Source: Pannonibacter anstelovis
GTDB lineage: Bacteria > Pseudomonadota > Alphaproteobacteria > Rhizobiales > Stappiaceae
Length of the DNA stretch: 64,000 bases
Direction of reading: 5' to 3'
Assembly (NCBI RefSeq): GCF_036881715.1
Contig: NZ_JBAKBF010000005.1
Location: forward strand, 1 to 64,000
Shown piece by piece: positions 47,976 to 56,828 of this stretch. Below the pieces are notes generated by a model. The model did not search any database, was not told where the DNA came from, and saw only the letters and a program-made list of their open reading frames with translations. Positions within the stretch are counted from its first letter, which is position 1. Each line of letters opens with the position of its first letter. The translations under genes and the position numbers were made by a program.

Positions 47976-48608
47976 GTGACAGGATTCCTCGACGAGAGTT
48001 TTCCGCTGCCAGTGGCCTTTGGCGCCAGAGGGGGGCCGGAGCGGCGGACCGAAGTGGTGCAGCTGGCCAGCGGCCAGGAAGCACGTAATGCACGTTGGGC
48101 TGACAGCCGCAGGCGCTATGATGCGGGTTCGGGTGTGCGGTCGCTGAAGGATCTGCGGGCGGTGGCCGGGCTGTTCGAGCGGGCACGGGGGCGGCTCTAC
48201 GGGTTCCGGTTCCGTGATCCCTTTGACAACAGTTCTGCCCAGGCCGGTGGAGCACCCGGGGCAGGAGATTGTCTGCTGGGACAGGGGGATGGATCGCGGA
48301 CCCGGTTTGCGCTGGTGAAGATCTACGGGACAGGCAATCTTTCCTATACGCGCAGCATCACGCTGCCGGTGGCCGGAAGCCTGCAGGTCAGCGTGGAAGG
48401 GGCAGAGCTGGCTCCTGCGGCGTTCAGCTTTGATGCCGGAACGGGCGAGGTGGTGCTGGCCGCCGCGCCTGCAAACGGGGCGAGGGTGCGGGCGGGGTTC
48501 CTGTTTGATGTGCCGGTGCGGTTTGACACCGATGTGCTGGATTTCAGCTTGACGCACTTTGAGGCCGGCGAGGCGCCAGCCATTCCGCTGGTGGAAGTCC
48601 GGCTCTAG
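47976..48608 (+). CDS. GTA gp12, distal tail protein (DUF2460)
   Basis: 210 residues. DUF2460: FLDESFPLPVAFGARGGPERRTEVVQLASGQEARNARWADSRRRYDAGSGVRSLKDL and GARVRAGFLFDVPVRFDTDVLDF. Structural hub at the tail tip. GTG start with GGGAG 7 bases before; a nearby ATG at 47971 is out of frame. Confidence 0.92.
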   Translation: MTGFLDESFPLPVAFGARGGPERRTEVVQLASGQEARNARWADSRRRYDAGSGVRSLKDLRAVAGLFERARGRLYGFRFRDPFDNSSAQAGGAPGAGDCLLGQGDGSRTRFALVKIYGTGNLSYTRSITLPVAGSLQVSVEGAELAPAAFSFDAGTGEVVLAAAPANGARVRAGFLFDVPVRFDTDVLDFSLTHFEAGEAPAIPLVEVRL

Positions 48609-48664
48609 GAATTTTTGCCGCAAGCCGCGGAAAACGTCCGCACTGCGAAGCAGGAAAATCATCC

Positions 48665-49558
48665 ATGAAAACAATCGACGAGGCACTGGCCGCCCATCTG
48701 GCGGGCCGGATCACGACGCTGTGCGCCTGCTGGCTGGTGACGCGCAGTGATGGAGTGACGCTTGGCTTCACCGACCACGACCGGGCGCTGACCGTGCAGG
48801 GCGTGATGTGCCACCCGGCCAACGGGCTGGAGCGCAGCGCGGTGACGGAAGGGCCGGGACTAGCCGTGGGTGGCGGCGAGGTGAGTGGCAGCCTGACGAG
48901 CGAGGGCCTGAGCGACGCCGAACTGGAGGCGGGGCTGTGGGATGGAGCCGGGGTTCGGGCCTATCTCGTCAACTGGGCTGATCCCTCGCAGGTGCTCCTG
49001 GAGCGGCGGGCCACGATCGGCGAGGTGACACGGGCAGGGCTTGTGTTCCGGGCCGAGCTGCGCGGCCTTTCGCAGGCGCTGGAGGCGCGGCGGGGGCGGG
49101 TGTTCTCCGGCCAGTGCGACGCGGATCTGGGGGATGCGCGCTGCGGTGTGGATCTGGCCTCTGTCAGCTTTCGGGGGACGGGAACGGTGCTCCTCTCGCA
49201 TGACACAAGGCGGCTGCGCGTATCAGGACTTCATTCCTACACCAGCGGCTGGTTCGACGGCGGGCGGCTGCAGGTGACGACTGGTGCGCTGGCGGGCTTT
49301 GCCTGCGAGGTGGCCCGGCACGACCGGACGGACGAAGGGGCGGAACTGGTGCTGTGGCTGGCGGCGCCGCAGATGCTGGCGTCCGGTACCGGCATCACGG
49401 TGACGGCGGGCTGCGACAAGCGCTTTGCCACCTGTCAGACAAAGTTCGCCAATGCGCTGAACTTTCAGGGCTTTCCGCATATGCCGGGAACGGACTTCGT
49501 CCTCTCCTATCCGAACCGCAACTCGGGCCAGAACGATGGAGGGGCAATTGTCTCCTGA
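48665..49558 (+). CDS. GTA gp13, baseplate hub protein (DUF2163)
   Basis: 297 residues. DUF2163 with N-terminal LAGRITTLCACWLVTRSDGVTLGFTDHDRAL and C-terminal cysteine-rich segment GCDKRFATCQTKFANALNFQGFPHMPGTDF. The cysteines in FSGQCDADLGDARCGVDL and CDKRFATC may bind an iron-sulfur cluster as reported for related tail proteins. Overlaps gp14 by 23 bases. Confidence 0.92.
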   Translation: MKTIDEALAAHLAGRITTLCACWLVTRSDGVTLGFTDHDRALTVQGVMCHPANGLERSAVTEGPGLAVGGGEVSGSLTSEGLSDAELEAGLWDGAGVRAYLVNWADPSQVLLERRATIGEVTRAGLVFRAELRGLSQALEARRGRVFSGQCDADLGDARCGVDLASVSFRGTGTVLLSHDTRRLRVSGLHSYTSGWFDGGRLQVTTGALAGFACEVARHDRTDEGAELVLWLAAPQMLASGTGITVTAGCDKRFATCQTKFANALNFQGFPHMPGTDFVLSYPNRNSGQNDGGAIVS

Positions 49559-50003
49559 CGGGATTTCGCGGGTGGAGTTGCTGGCTGGATCGCGCAGCTG
49601 GATCGGCACGCCCTACCGGCATCAGGCTTCGCTGAAGGGCGTGGGGTGTGACTGTCTAGGACTTGTCCGGGGGCTCTGGCGCCAGTTCGTGGGACCGGAG
49701 CCTGTGCCGCTGCCTGCCTATTCGCCGCAATGGGCGGAGGCAGGCAGCGGCGGTGAGAGCCTGCTGCAGGCGGCCGCGACCTGGCTTGTGCCGGTGGCAG
49801 GTACAGGTGCGCCGGGCGATGTGGTGCTGTTCCGCTGGCGTGACGGAGCACCGGTGAAACATGCAGGTCTTCTGAGTGAAACGGGCGGCCTGATCCACGC
49901 CTATGAGCGGGCTGGTGTGATTGAAAGCCCGCTGGTGCCAGCTTGGTCGCGGCGCATTTCGCATGTGTTTTCCTTTCCCGGAGTTTTGCCATGGCAACCC
50001 TGA
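49536..50003 (+). CDS. GTA gp14, NlpC/P60 cell-wall peptidase
   Basis: 155 residues. Catalytic Cys in GVGCDCLGLVRGLWR, His in VKHAGLLSETG, third polar residue in HAYERAG. SWIGTPYRHQASLKGVGCDCLG is diagnostic of the phage/GTA peptidase. It sits at the tail tip and opens peptidoglycan for DNA entry. Overlaps gp15 by 13 bases. Confidence 0.93.
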   Translation: MEGQLSPDGISRVELLAGSRSWIGTPYRHQASLKGVGCDCLGLVRGLWRQFVGPEPVPLPAYSPQWAEAGSGGESLLQAAATWLVPVAGTGAPGDVVLFRWRDGAPVKHAGLLSETGGLIHAYERAGVIESPLVPAWSRRISHVFSFPGVLPWQP

Positions 50004-53000
50004 TCCTTGCGGCGGCCGGACAGGCCCTTGGCAACATGGCTGGAATTGGAGCTATCGGCGGTATTCTGGGGCGCGCGGCGGGCGCTGTGGCCGGGAGCCT
50101 GATCGATAATTCCATGTTCGGCAGCAGCCGGACGGTGGAGTCCGGCCGGCTGGCCGATCTTTCGGTCCAGTCCTCTGCTGAGGGGGCCTCCCTGCCACTG
50201 ATCTATGGCCGGGTGCGGCTGGCGGGGCAGGTGATCTGGGCGACACGTTTCGAGGAAGAAGTCAGCGAAGAGAGCGCAGGCGGGAAAGCGGGCGGCGGCT
50301 CCAGTACGACTGTGCGCAGCTACAGCTATTACGGCAATTTTGCCGTGGCTCTGTGTGAAGGTCCGGTGGCGCGGATCGGGCGCGTGTGGGCCGATGGCAA
50401 GCTGCTGGATCTCACCGGCATCAATCACCGCATTTACCCCGGCACGCGGATGCAAGGGCCGGATCCCTTGATTATGGCCGTGCAGGGTGTGGCCCCGGCC
50501 TATCGCGGGACGGCCTATGTGGTGTTCGAGCGGCTGCCGCTGGAGAGCTTCGGCAATCGTCTGCCACAGCTGTCCTTCGAGGTGGTGCGGGTGGTGGAGC
50601 GGCTGGAGCCGATGGTGAAGGCCGTGACGCTGATCCCCGGTGCGGGAGAGTTTGTCTATGCTCCCACCAAGGTCACGGACGAGCCCTCCACCGGCACAAC
50701 GGTGGTGGTGAACCGGCACACGTCCATCGCTGCCAGCGACTGGCACGCGGCAATGGACGAATTGCAGGCGCTATGTCCGGCGCTGGAGAGTGTAGCGCTC
50801 GTGGTGGCCTGGTTCGGGGATGATCTGCGGGCCGGACAGTGCTCCATCCGGCCAAAGGTTGAGACAGCTAGCCGCAACACCTCTGGCATGACCTGGCAGG
50901 TGGGTCCGGTGACGCGGGAGGGCGCGCAGCTTGTTTCGCAGATTGACGGACGCCCGGCCTTTGGCGGCACGCCTTGTGATGCCAGCGTGATCGCGGCCAT
51001 CCGCGACCTGAAGGCACGGGGGCTGAGGGTGGTGCTTTACCCCTTCATCCTGATGGATATCCCGGCAGGCAACAGCTTGCCTGCGCCTGAGGGCGGGATG
51101 TCGCAGCCGGTCTATCCCTGGCGCGGGCGGATCGTGCCCTCGGGGAGTGTTGCGGCAGATGTGGCCGCCTTCATGGGAAGCGCGATGCCGGCCCATTTCA
51201 GTGTGAGCGGGGAGGCAATCGGGTTCGGCGGCAATGCGGAGGACTGGGGTTACCGGCGCTTCATCCTGCATCTGGCGCATCTGGCGGAAGCGGCGGGCGG
51301 TGTTGATGCCTTCCTGACCGGATCGGAAATGCGCGGGCTGACCAGGGCAAGCGCTGGAGGTGGCAGCTACCCCTTCGTGACGGCACTGAGAGCACTGACA
51401 ACAGATGTGCGCGCCGTGCTGAGAACCGGGACGAAGATTTCCTATGCTGCGGACTGGTCCGAATATGGCGCGCATCAGCCGCAGGAGGGGGAGGTGCGGT
51501 TTCCGCTGGATCCGCTGTGGGCCGACCCGGCGGTGGATTTCGTCGGCATCGACAATTATCTGCCGCTGACGGACCTGAAGGGTGCAGACGATGAGACACC
51601 CTACGATCTTGAAGCCTTGCGGGCCGGAGTGGCGGGCGGGGAGTATTTCGACTGGCATTACCGCTCGGATGCGGAGCGGCGGGCGGGACAGCGCACGCCG
51701 ATAACCGATGGGGCCTATGGCAAGCCGTTCGTCTACCGGGCCAAGGATATCCGGGGCTGGTGGGAAAACCCGCATGTGGAGCGGGTGGGCGGAGTTGAAC
51801 TGGCGGCTGCGACACCCTGGGTGCCCATGTCCAAGCCTATCTGGTTTACCGAGCTGGGCATGCCGGCGATTGACCGGGGGGCAAACCAGCCGAATGTGTT
51901 TGTCGATCCAAAATCGTCGGAATCCACCCCGCCGCATTTTTCCAGCGGCTCCCGCGATGACGCCATGCAGCGGATGGGGCTGGAGGCGGTGCTGAGCTAC
52001 TGGGGCGGCAGTCATCCGGAGCTGGCACGCGGGGACAATCCGGTTTCCTCCGTCTATGGCGGGCGGATGGTGGATGAGGCTAACCTGCATCTGTGGACCT
52101 ATGACGCGCGGCCTTTTCCGGCCTTTCCGGTCTATGGGGACGTCTGGTCGGACGGGGGCAACTGGGAGGTTGGGCACTGGCTGAACGGCCGGCTTGGTTC
52201 CGTGAGCATTGCGGGCCTGATCCGGCAGATGCTTGAGGATTTCGGCATCGGCGGCGAAGCCTGCGACGTGCTTGGGCCAGCCGCAGTTGTTGAGGGGATG
52301 ACACTGGCGGGGCCGGTTTCATTGCGTGATGCCATCGATCCCCTTCTGGAGGCCTTTGGCGGGCAGGCACTGGATCTGGGGGACCGGCTGCGCTTTGCCA
52401 TTGCTGGAGCAGGACGGGTGCATCCGCTGGACGGGCACCTGCTGGCAGAAGAGGCGGAAGACCAGCCGCTGCTGAGCCGCGTGCGGGCGCAGAATACCGA
52501 GCTGACGAGCGAGATCCGGTTGTCAGGCGAGGACCCGCAGCAGGATTTCCGCCGTCAGGTGGTGGCCAGCCGCCGCCTGGAAGGGGGAAGCCGGACGGTG
52601 AGTTCGCAGGATCTGGCCATGACCGCCAATCCGGTGGTGCTGATGCAGGCGGCGGATGCGCGCTTGCAGCGGGTTTGGGCGGAGCGGGAGCGGGTGGAAT
52701 TCTCCCTGCCGCCAACAGACGCCAGATTTGAGGTGGGCGATCTGGTTGAGATTGCGGAAACACCGGATCAGGTGTTCTCGCCTGCGCTGCGTCTGCGGAT
52801 CGAGCGGATCGAGACTGCGCAGACGCGGAAGATCGAAGCAGTGCGCAGCGCGCCGGTGCTGGCGGTGGCCCGTACGCCACAGAGCCGGGCGTCTGTTTGG
52901 CAGGATACGGAAGCGGGGCCGCCGCATGTGGTGATGATGAACCTGCCGCTCCTGCAGGACACGGATGGTGCCTTCTCGCCCGTGATTGCGGCCTTTGCCC

Positions 53001-53857
53001 GGCCCTGGCCGGGGGAACTGGCGGTGCTGCGCGGCCGGACGGGCGACAGATTCGAGGACGTGGCGCGGCTGGAGCGGCCGGCCACGGCGGGCTCGCTGAC
53101 GGCTGATCTGCCGCCGGGGCCGGTGTGGCGGTGGGATGAGGCCTCCGTCTGCGAGGTGGAGATCCACGGTGGAGTGATGCAAAGCCGCAGTGCGGAGGCG
53201 GTGCTTTCCGGTGCCAATGCGCTGGCTGTGCTGAGCCGGACAGGTGGATATGAACTGCTGCAGTTCCGTAATGCGGAGCTGACGGGCACGCGGCGGTACC
53301 GCCTGACGGGGCTGCTGCGCGGGCAAAAGGGCAGCGAGGCAGAAGCAGCAGCTGGAGCTGAAGCCGGGGCGGCCATCGTTCTGCTGGATGGCAGCCATGC
53401 GGTCCTCCCGCTGGAGGCGGATCTGCTGGGGCGTTCCCTGGCCTATCGAATCCTGCCCGCCGGTGCGGCTCTGGACACGGCAGCCCGCAGGGATGTGGCC
53501 TTTGCGGCGAGCGGCCGGGCGGCCTTGCCGCTGGCGCCGGTGCATCTGAGGGCATCGCGGGAGAGCGGAGGCATCCGCCTGTCTTGGATCCGGCGGACCC
53601 GAAAGGGCGGCGATAGCTGGGACCTTGCGGAGGTGCCGCTGGGCGAGACGGCGGAAGTCTATCGTGTGGACATTCTGTCCGCCCCGGGCGGGAACGCTCT
53701 GCGGTCGCTGACCAGCACTGCCACCAGTGTTGTTTATCCGGCAGCGGATGAGGCTGCCGACTTCAGCGGGCCGGTGGCGAGCCTTGCGGTGCGGGTCTGC
53801 CAGATTTCGCCCGAGGCAGGGCCGGGCGCTTTTCTGAAAGAGGTGTTGAATGTCTGA
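49991..53857 (+). CDS. GTA gp15, tail tip/host interaction protein (megatron)
   Basis: 1288 residues, the largest protein here. N-terminal Ala/Gly-rich hydrophobic segment (AGQALGNMAGIGAIGGILGRAAGAVAGSL) that may enter the membrane, a GTA TIM-barrel-like domain (about 230-630: TDVRAVLRTGTKISYAADWSEYG, WADPAVDFVGIDNYLPLTD), a Phage-tail_3-like domain (SIAGLIRQMLEDFGI), and beta-rich C-terminal repeats. Start placed at ATG 49991 rather than the in-frame codon 48 bases earlier inside gp14. Ends ATGTCTGA, overlapping the next start. Confidence 0.93.
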   Translation: MATLILAAAGQALGNMAGIGAIGGILGRAAGAVAGSLIDNSMFGSSRTVESGRLADLSVQSSAEGASLPLIYGRVRLAGQVIWATRFEEEVSEESAGGKAGGGSSTTVRSYSYYGNFAVALCEGPVARIGRVWADGKLLDLTGINHRIYPGTRMQGPDPLIMAVQGVAPAYRGTAYVVFERLPLESFGNRLPQLSFEVVRVVERLEPMVKAVTLIPGAGEFVYAPTKVTDEPSTGTTVVVNRHTSIAASDWHAAMDELQALCPALESVALVVAWFGDDLRAGQCSIRPKVETASRNTSGMTWQVGPVTREGAQLVSQIDGRPAFGGTPCDASVIAAIRDLKARGLRVVLYPFILMDIPAGNSLPAPEGGMSQPVYPWRGRIVPSGSVAADVAAFMGSAMPAHFSVSGEAIGFGGNAEDWGYRRFILHLAHLAEAAGGVDAFLTGSEMRGLTRASAGGGSYPFVTALRALTTDVRAVLRTGTKISYAADWSEYGAHQPQEGEVRFPLDPLWADPAVDFVGIDNYLPLTDLKGADDETPYDLEALRAGVAGGEYFDWHYRSDAERRAGQRTPITDGAYGKPFVYRAKDIRGWWENPHVERVGGVELAAATPWVPMSKPIWFTELGMPAIDRGANQPNVFVDPKSSESTPPHFSSGSRDDAMQRMGLEAVLSYWGGSHPELARGDNPVSSVYGGRMVDEANLHLWTYDARPFPAFPVYGDVWSDGGNWEVGHWLNGRLGSVSIAGLIRQMLEDFGIGGEACDVLGPAAVVEGMTLAGPVSLRDAIDPLLEAFGGQALDLGDRLRFAIAGAGRVHPLDGHLLAEEAEDQPLLSRVRAQNTELTSEIRLSGEDPQQDFRRQVVASRRLEGGSRTVSSQDLAMTANPVVLMQAADARLQRVWAERERVEFSLPPTDARFEVGDLVEIAETPDQVFSPALRLRIERIETAQTRKIEAVRSAPVLAVARTPQSRASVWQDTEAGPPHVVMMNLPLLQDTDGAFSPVIAAFARPWPGELAVLRGRTGDRFEDVARLERPATAGSLTADLPPGPVWRWDEASVCEVEIHGGVMQSRSAEAVLSGANALAVLSRTGGYELLQFRNAELTGTRRYRLTGLLRGQKGSEAEAAAGAEAGAAIVLLDGSHAVLPLEADLLGRSLAYRILPAGAALDTAARRDVAFAASGRAALPLAPVHLRASRESGGIRLSWIRRTRKGGDSWDLAEVPLGETAEVYRVDILSAPGGNALRSLTSTATSVVYPAADEAADFSGPVASLAVRVCQISPEAGPGAFLKEVLNV

Positions 53858-54575
53858 GACAGCAAGGCTGGGCCTGCCGCTGATTGCGGCAGCTCAAGCG
53901 CAGAAACACGTGACCCACAACGAGGCGCTGGCGCGGCTGGATACGCTGGCGCACCTGCGGCTGATCGAGGAGCGGCAGGTGCCGCCTGCCACTGCCGGAG
54001 AAGGCGACACCTTTCTGGTCGCCTCCGGTGCCTGGGGCGCTTTTGCCGGGCACGAGGGAAAGGCGGCGCATTTCAGCGGCGGTGCCTGGGTGTTCTATCC
54101 CGGCTTTGAGGGGCTGCGGGCCTTCCTCGCGTCCGAGGGCAGGCTGCTGGTGTTTGCTGGCGGGAGCTGGCGTGACTATGCCGCGCTGCTCGGGCCGCAG
54201 ATGATGCTGGCCCGCAGCAGCGGCGGTGCGACGGCGGGTCTCTCCGTGCTGGAGGCGACGCTTGAGGAGATGAGCGGAACCTATGTGGAGGCGGAAGGGC
54301 TGATCCCGGACCGGGCGGTGGTCTTCGCTGTTTCTTGCCGGACACTCACAACAATCACAGGTGCCGCGTCCTACGACTGCGGACTTTCTTCCGACAGGTC
54401 AAAGTTTGGCGGATCTCTGGGTGTCAGCGCTGGAGCGCAGAATGCGGGGGTGATTGGCCCGGCCGCCTTCTATGCGCCCACCAGCGTGCGCCTGTCGGCC
54501 AATGGCGGGAGCTTCACCGGCGGGGCCGTCCGCGTGGCCGTGCAGTGCCTGATCGCGGGAGTGCCTGCAGCGTGA
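53850..54575 (+). CDS. DUF2793 protein, probable GTA/phage fibre component
   Basis: 241 residues. DUF2793 at the N-terminus: ETARLGLPLIAAAQAQKHVTHNEALARLDTLAHLRLIEER and GDTFLVASGAWGAFAGHEGKAAHFSGGAWVFYPGFEGLRAF. The C-terminal ~100 residues (glycine/serine-rich, beta) look like a receptor- or glycan-binding tip. Overlap with gp15 by 8 bases suggests it belongs to the particle. DUF2793 genes follow tail genes in many alphaproteobacterial phages. Confidence 0.88.
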   Translation: MSETARLGLPLIAAAQAQKHVTHNEALARLDTLAHLRLIEERQVPPATAGEGDTFLVASGAWGAFAGHEGKAAHFSGGAWVFYPGFEGLRAFLASEGRLLVFAGGSWRDYAALLGPQMMLARSSGGATAGLSVLEATLEEMSGTYVEAEGLIPDRAVVFAVSCRTLTTITGAASYDCGLSSDRSKFGGSLGVSAGAQNAGVIGPAAFYAPTSVRLSANGGSFTGGAVRVAVQCLIAGVPAA

Positions 54576-54620
54576 AGACACAAGACCACGAGTTCAAGTG
54601 TTGTCGAGGGAGTGATGATC

Positions 54621-55505
54621 ATGAATGTCAGTCCTGAAGGGCTTGCCTTTATTGCCCGGCACGAGGGTTTTTCCTCGCGTGCCTACATGGATCCGGCCGG
54701 AGTGCCGACGATCGGCTACGGCTTCACTCTGGCGTCCCGGCTGTTCCGTGACTGGTGGTCGAAGCGGGGGCGCAAAGACCTCAAGGCCGGAGACATGATC
54801 GACCGGGCAGAGGCCAATACCGTGCTCAAGACGCTGGCGGATCATGAGTATGGCGCTGCGGTGCTCCGCCGGTTCGGCAAGCTGCCGCAGAACCAGTTCG
54901 ATGCGGTTGTCTCGGCTGTCTACAATCTCGGGGAACAGTGCCTTTCCTGGCGCTGGGCGGCGGCGCTGGCGGCCGGAAACGTGGCCGAGGCCGCGCGTCT
55001 GCTGGCTATGACGGGCATCCGGGCCGGAGGGCGCATTCTGCCGGGGCTGGTGCGGCGCAGGTCTGAAGAAGCCCGTCTTCTTCAGGGCGGCGACTATGGC
55101 TTCAACGGGCACAACTCCCTACCCGAGCCAGACCCAGAGGTGATGCGGGGCCAGCAGATGCTGGCACGGCTTGGCTTCAAGCCCGGCCCCACCGATGGAA
55201 TCGAAGGCCCGATCACACGGGCGGCGGTGCTGGCATTCCAGATCGAGCATCCGCCGCTGAAACTCGACGGCAGGCTTGGCCCGGCAACCCTCTCAGAACT
55301 GGAGCGTGCCGTCGCAAAACAGAGAGGCGTGGCGGGAACTCTCATCTGCGGTGCGACTGGTGCAGGTGTCTCCGTTTCGAATGGCGATACCTGGATGGAA
55401 ATTCTCGGCTGGGGGCTGGCACTGGCTGGCTTTGCCTTTGTGATCTATCTGGCATGGGCGAACCGGGGCCGTATCCGGCTGCTTGCCCGCCAGTTCATTT
55501 CCTGA
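54621..55505 (+). CDS. Endolysin: T4-type lysozyme (GH24) with peptidoglycan-binding domain and membrane anchor
   Basis: 294 residues. Lysozyme domain ~1-150 with Glu15 (ARHEGF), Asp24 and Thr30 (DPAGVPTIGYG), the same spacing as the T4 triad Glu11-Asp20-Thr26. PG_binding_1 domain ~178-232 (GQQMLARLGFKPGPTDGIEGPITRAAVLAFQ). One C-terminal membrane helix (~260-282, ILGWGLALAGFAFVIYLAW), unusual for a simple endolysin and suggesting a membrane-held enzyme. ATG 54621 is 9 bases after GAGGGA. Likely releases GTA particles by lysis, together with the next gene. Confidence 0.9.
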   Translation: MNVSPEGLAFIARHEGFSSRAYMDPAGVPTIGYGFTLASRLFRDWWSKRGRKDLKAGDMIDRAEANTVLKTLADHEYGAAVLRRFGKLPQNQFDAVVSAVYNLGEQCLSWRWAAALAAGNVAEAARLLAMTGIRAGGRILPGLVRRRSEEARLLQGGDYGFNGHNSLPEPDPEVMRGQQMLARLGFKPGPTDGIEGPITRAAVLAFQIEHPPLKLDGRLGPATLSELERAVAKQRGVAGTLICGATGAGVSVSNGDTWMEILGWGLALAGFAFVIYLAWANRGRIRLLARQFIS

Positions 55506-55529
55506 AACCTGAAGCGGAAGGACAGGCAT

Positions 55530-55730
55530 ATGAATGGTTGGAAGACTTTTGCCTTCAATGGAGCGGTTGGCATCGCCAGTCTGGGTGGCGGAATTCTGGA
55601 TCAGCTGGATCTGGTCGACTGGAGCAAGGTTCTTCCGGATGGATGGGGGCCGTTTGCCGTCATGGCAATCGGTATCGTCAACATCCTCCTGCGGCATGTG
55701 ACGACGGAGCCTGCGGCCTGGCGCAAGTAA
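55530..55730 (+). CDS. Holin-like small membrane protein
   Basis: 66 residues with two hydrophobic segments (FNGAVGIASLGGGILDQL and WGPFAVMAIGIVNILLRHVT). NILLRHVTTEPAAW resembles the end of two-helix holin-like phage proteins. Position 24 bases after an endolysin supports a holin role; this is inferred. Followed by a terminator. Confidence 0.6.
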   Translation: MNGWKTFAFNGAVGIASLGGGILDQLDLVDWSKVLPDGWGPFAVMAIGIVNILLRHVTTEPAAWRK

Positions 55731-55749
55731 TCGGGGCCTGAAAAGATGT

Positions 55750-55779
55750 ACGGGGCTGACGGGAGACTGTCAGCCCCGT
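55750..55779 (+). terminator. Terminator after the GTA lysis genes
   Basis: 11-bp perfect stem ACGGGGCTGAC / GTCAGCCCCGT, 8-nt loop, followed by TCATTTGTCATT (weak T tract). Marks the end of the GTA region. Confidence 0.75.
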
Positions 55780-55850
55780 TCATTTGTCATTCAGGCAGAG
55801 GCAGCTACAAAAGGGATAATTCCGGCCCGAACCGAAGCAGGAACAGCCCC

Positions 55851-56108
55851 GTGACCAGATTTTTCGCCGCCGCCATTCTCTTCCTTCTTGCCGGACTTGT
55901 TCCGGCCGCCGCCAATTGCCTGTCGCAGGGGGAGGCACAGCAGGCCGTGGCAAGCGGGCAGGCGCAGCCGCTGGGGGCTGTCGCAGGCTCAGCGGGCGGC
56001 GAAATTGTCAAGGCGCAGCTGTGTATTGAGGGCGGGCGCTATGTCTACCGCCTCTCCGTGCTGGCCAACGGACAGGTGACGACAGTTGTTGTCGACGCCA
56101 GCCGGTAG
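55851..56108 (+). CDS. feuN: FeuN-like small periplasmic regulator of FeuQ
   Basis: 85 residues. Signal peptide (RFFAAAILFLLAGLVPAAA) and a ~65-residue mature part, NCLSQGEAQQAVASGQAQPLGAVAGSAGGEIVKAQLCIEGGRYVYRLSVL, resembling half of a PepSY domain with two cysteines. In Sinorhizobium, FeuN is a small periplasmic protein encoded just before feuP that inhibits FeuQ signalling; size, export and position all match. GTG start at 55851 with AGCAGGAA upstream. Confidence 0.72.
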   Translation: MTRFFAAAILFLLAGLVPAAANCLSQGEAQQAVASGQAQPLGAVAGSAGGEIVKAQLCIEGGRYVYRLSVLANGQVTTVVVDASR

Positions 56109-56165
56109 GCACAGGGCGAAGACTCGCCTAAATGTGACGGTAGCCAGTTCCATCCGGGAAGACAG

Positions 56166-56828
56166 ATGCGCCTCCTCATTGTTGAAGACGACAAGGACCT
56201 GAACCGCCAGCTTGCCGAGGCGCTGACCGAAGCGGGTTACGTCGTGGATCGTGCCTATGACGGCGAGGAGGGGCACTATCTCGGTGATACAGAGCCCTAT
56301 GACGCTGTGGTGCTGGATCTGGGCCTGCCAGTCCTTGATGGTCTTTCGGTGCTGGAAAAATGGCGCCGCAACAAGCGCATCATGCCCGTGCTGATCCTGA
56401 CCGCCCGCGACCGCTGGTCTGACAAGGTGGCGGGCATTGACGCCGGCGCGGATGATTACGTAGCCAAGCCTTTCCATATGGAAGAAGTGCTGGCGCGGGT
56501 GCGGGCGCTGGTGCGCCGCGCGGCCGGCCTTGCCTCCAATGAAATCGAATGCGGTGACCTTCGCGCCGATTTGCGCACCAGCCGGGTGACGGTCGGCGGC
56601 AGTCCGGTGAAACTGACGTCGCTGGAATACCGTCTTCTGGCCTACCTCCTGCACCACAAGGGCAAGGTGATTTCCCGCACTGAGCTGGTGGAGCATCTCT
56701 ACGATCAGGACTTTGACCGGGATTCCAACACGATCGAGGTTTTCGTCGGACGGCTGCGCAAGAAGCTGGGCGGGGACTATATCGAAACCATCCGCGGGCT
56801 TGGCTACCGGATCGGAGAACCGGTGTGA
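56166..56828 (+). CDS. feuP: OmpR-family response regulator FeuP
   Basis: 220 residues. Receiver domain with Asp in DAVVLDLGLP (residue ~51) and Lys in YVAKPFHMEE; then a winged-helix DNA-binding domain (LTSLEYRLLAYLLHHKGKVISRTELVEHLYDQDFDRDSNTIEVFVGRLRKKLG). The sequence closely matches rhizobial FeuP, which activates genes for cyclic glucan export and growth at low osmolarity. Overlaps feuQ by 4 bases (GTGA). Confidence 0.88.
   Translation: MRLLIVEDDKDLNRQLAEALTEAGYVVDRAYDGEEGHYLGDTEPYDAVVLDLGLPVLDGLSVLEKWRRNKRIMPVLILTARDRWSDKVAGIDAGADDYVAKPFHMEEVLARVRALVRRAAGLASNEIECGDLRADLRTSRVTVGGSPVKLTSLEYRLLAYLLHHKGKVISRTELVEHLYDQDFDRDSNTIEVFVGRLRKKLGGDYIETIRGLGYRIGEPV

Larger units (their letters stand above)
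39142..55730 (+). mobile_element. Gene transfer agent (GTA) structural cluster with lysis genes
   Basis: Genes follow the RcGTA order without gaps: gp1 TerS, gp2 TerL, gp3 portal, small membrane protein, gp4 protease, gp5 capsid, gp6-gp8 connectors, gp9 tail tube, gp10/10.1 chaperones, gp11 tape measure, gp12-gp15 baseplate and fibre proteins, then DUF2793, lysozyme and a holin-like gene. No integrase, excisionase, repressor, replication or attachment repeats were seen, which separates it from a prophage. Most neighbours overlap by 4 bases. GTAs package random host DNA in phage-like heads and deliver it to relatives. A DUF465 gene in reverse orientation interrupts it at 47.7 kb. Confidence 0.9.

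Noticed and set aside
50771..53555. Long minus-strand frames opposite the GTA gp15 gene
   Set aside because: Proline/arginine/histidine-rich antisense translations of a well-supported 1288-residue gene.
39142..55730. Prophage instead of a GTA
   Set aside because: No integrase, excisionase, repressor, replication genes or flanking direct repeats were seen, the gene order is that of RcGTA, and the tape measure is GTA-sized. A decayed prophage would be expected to show broken frames, which are absent.
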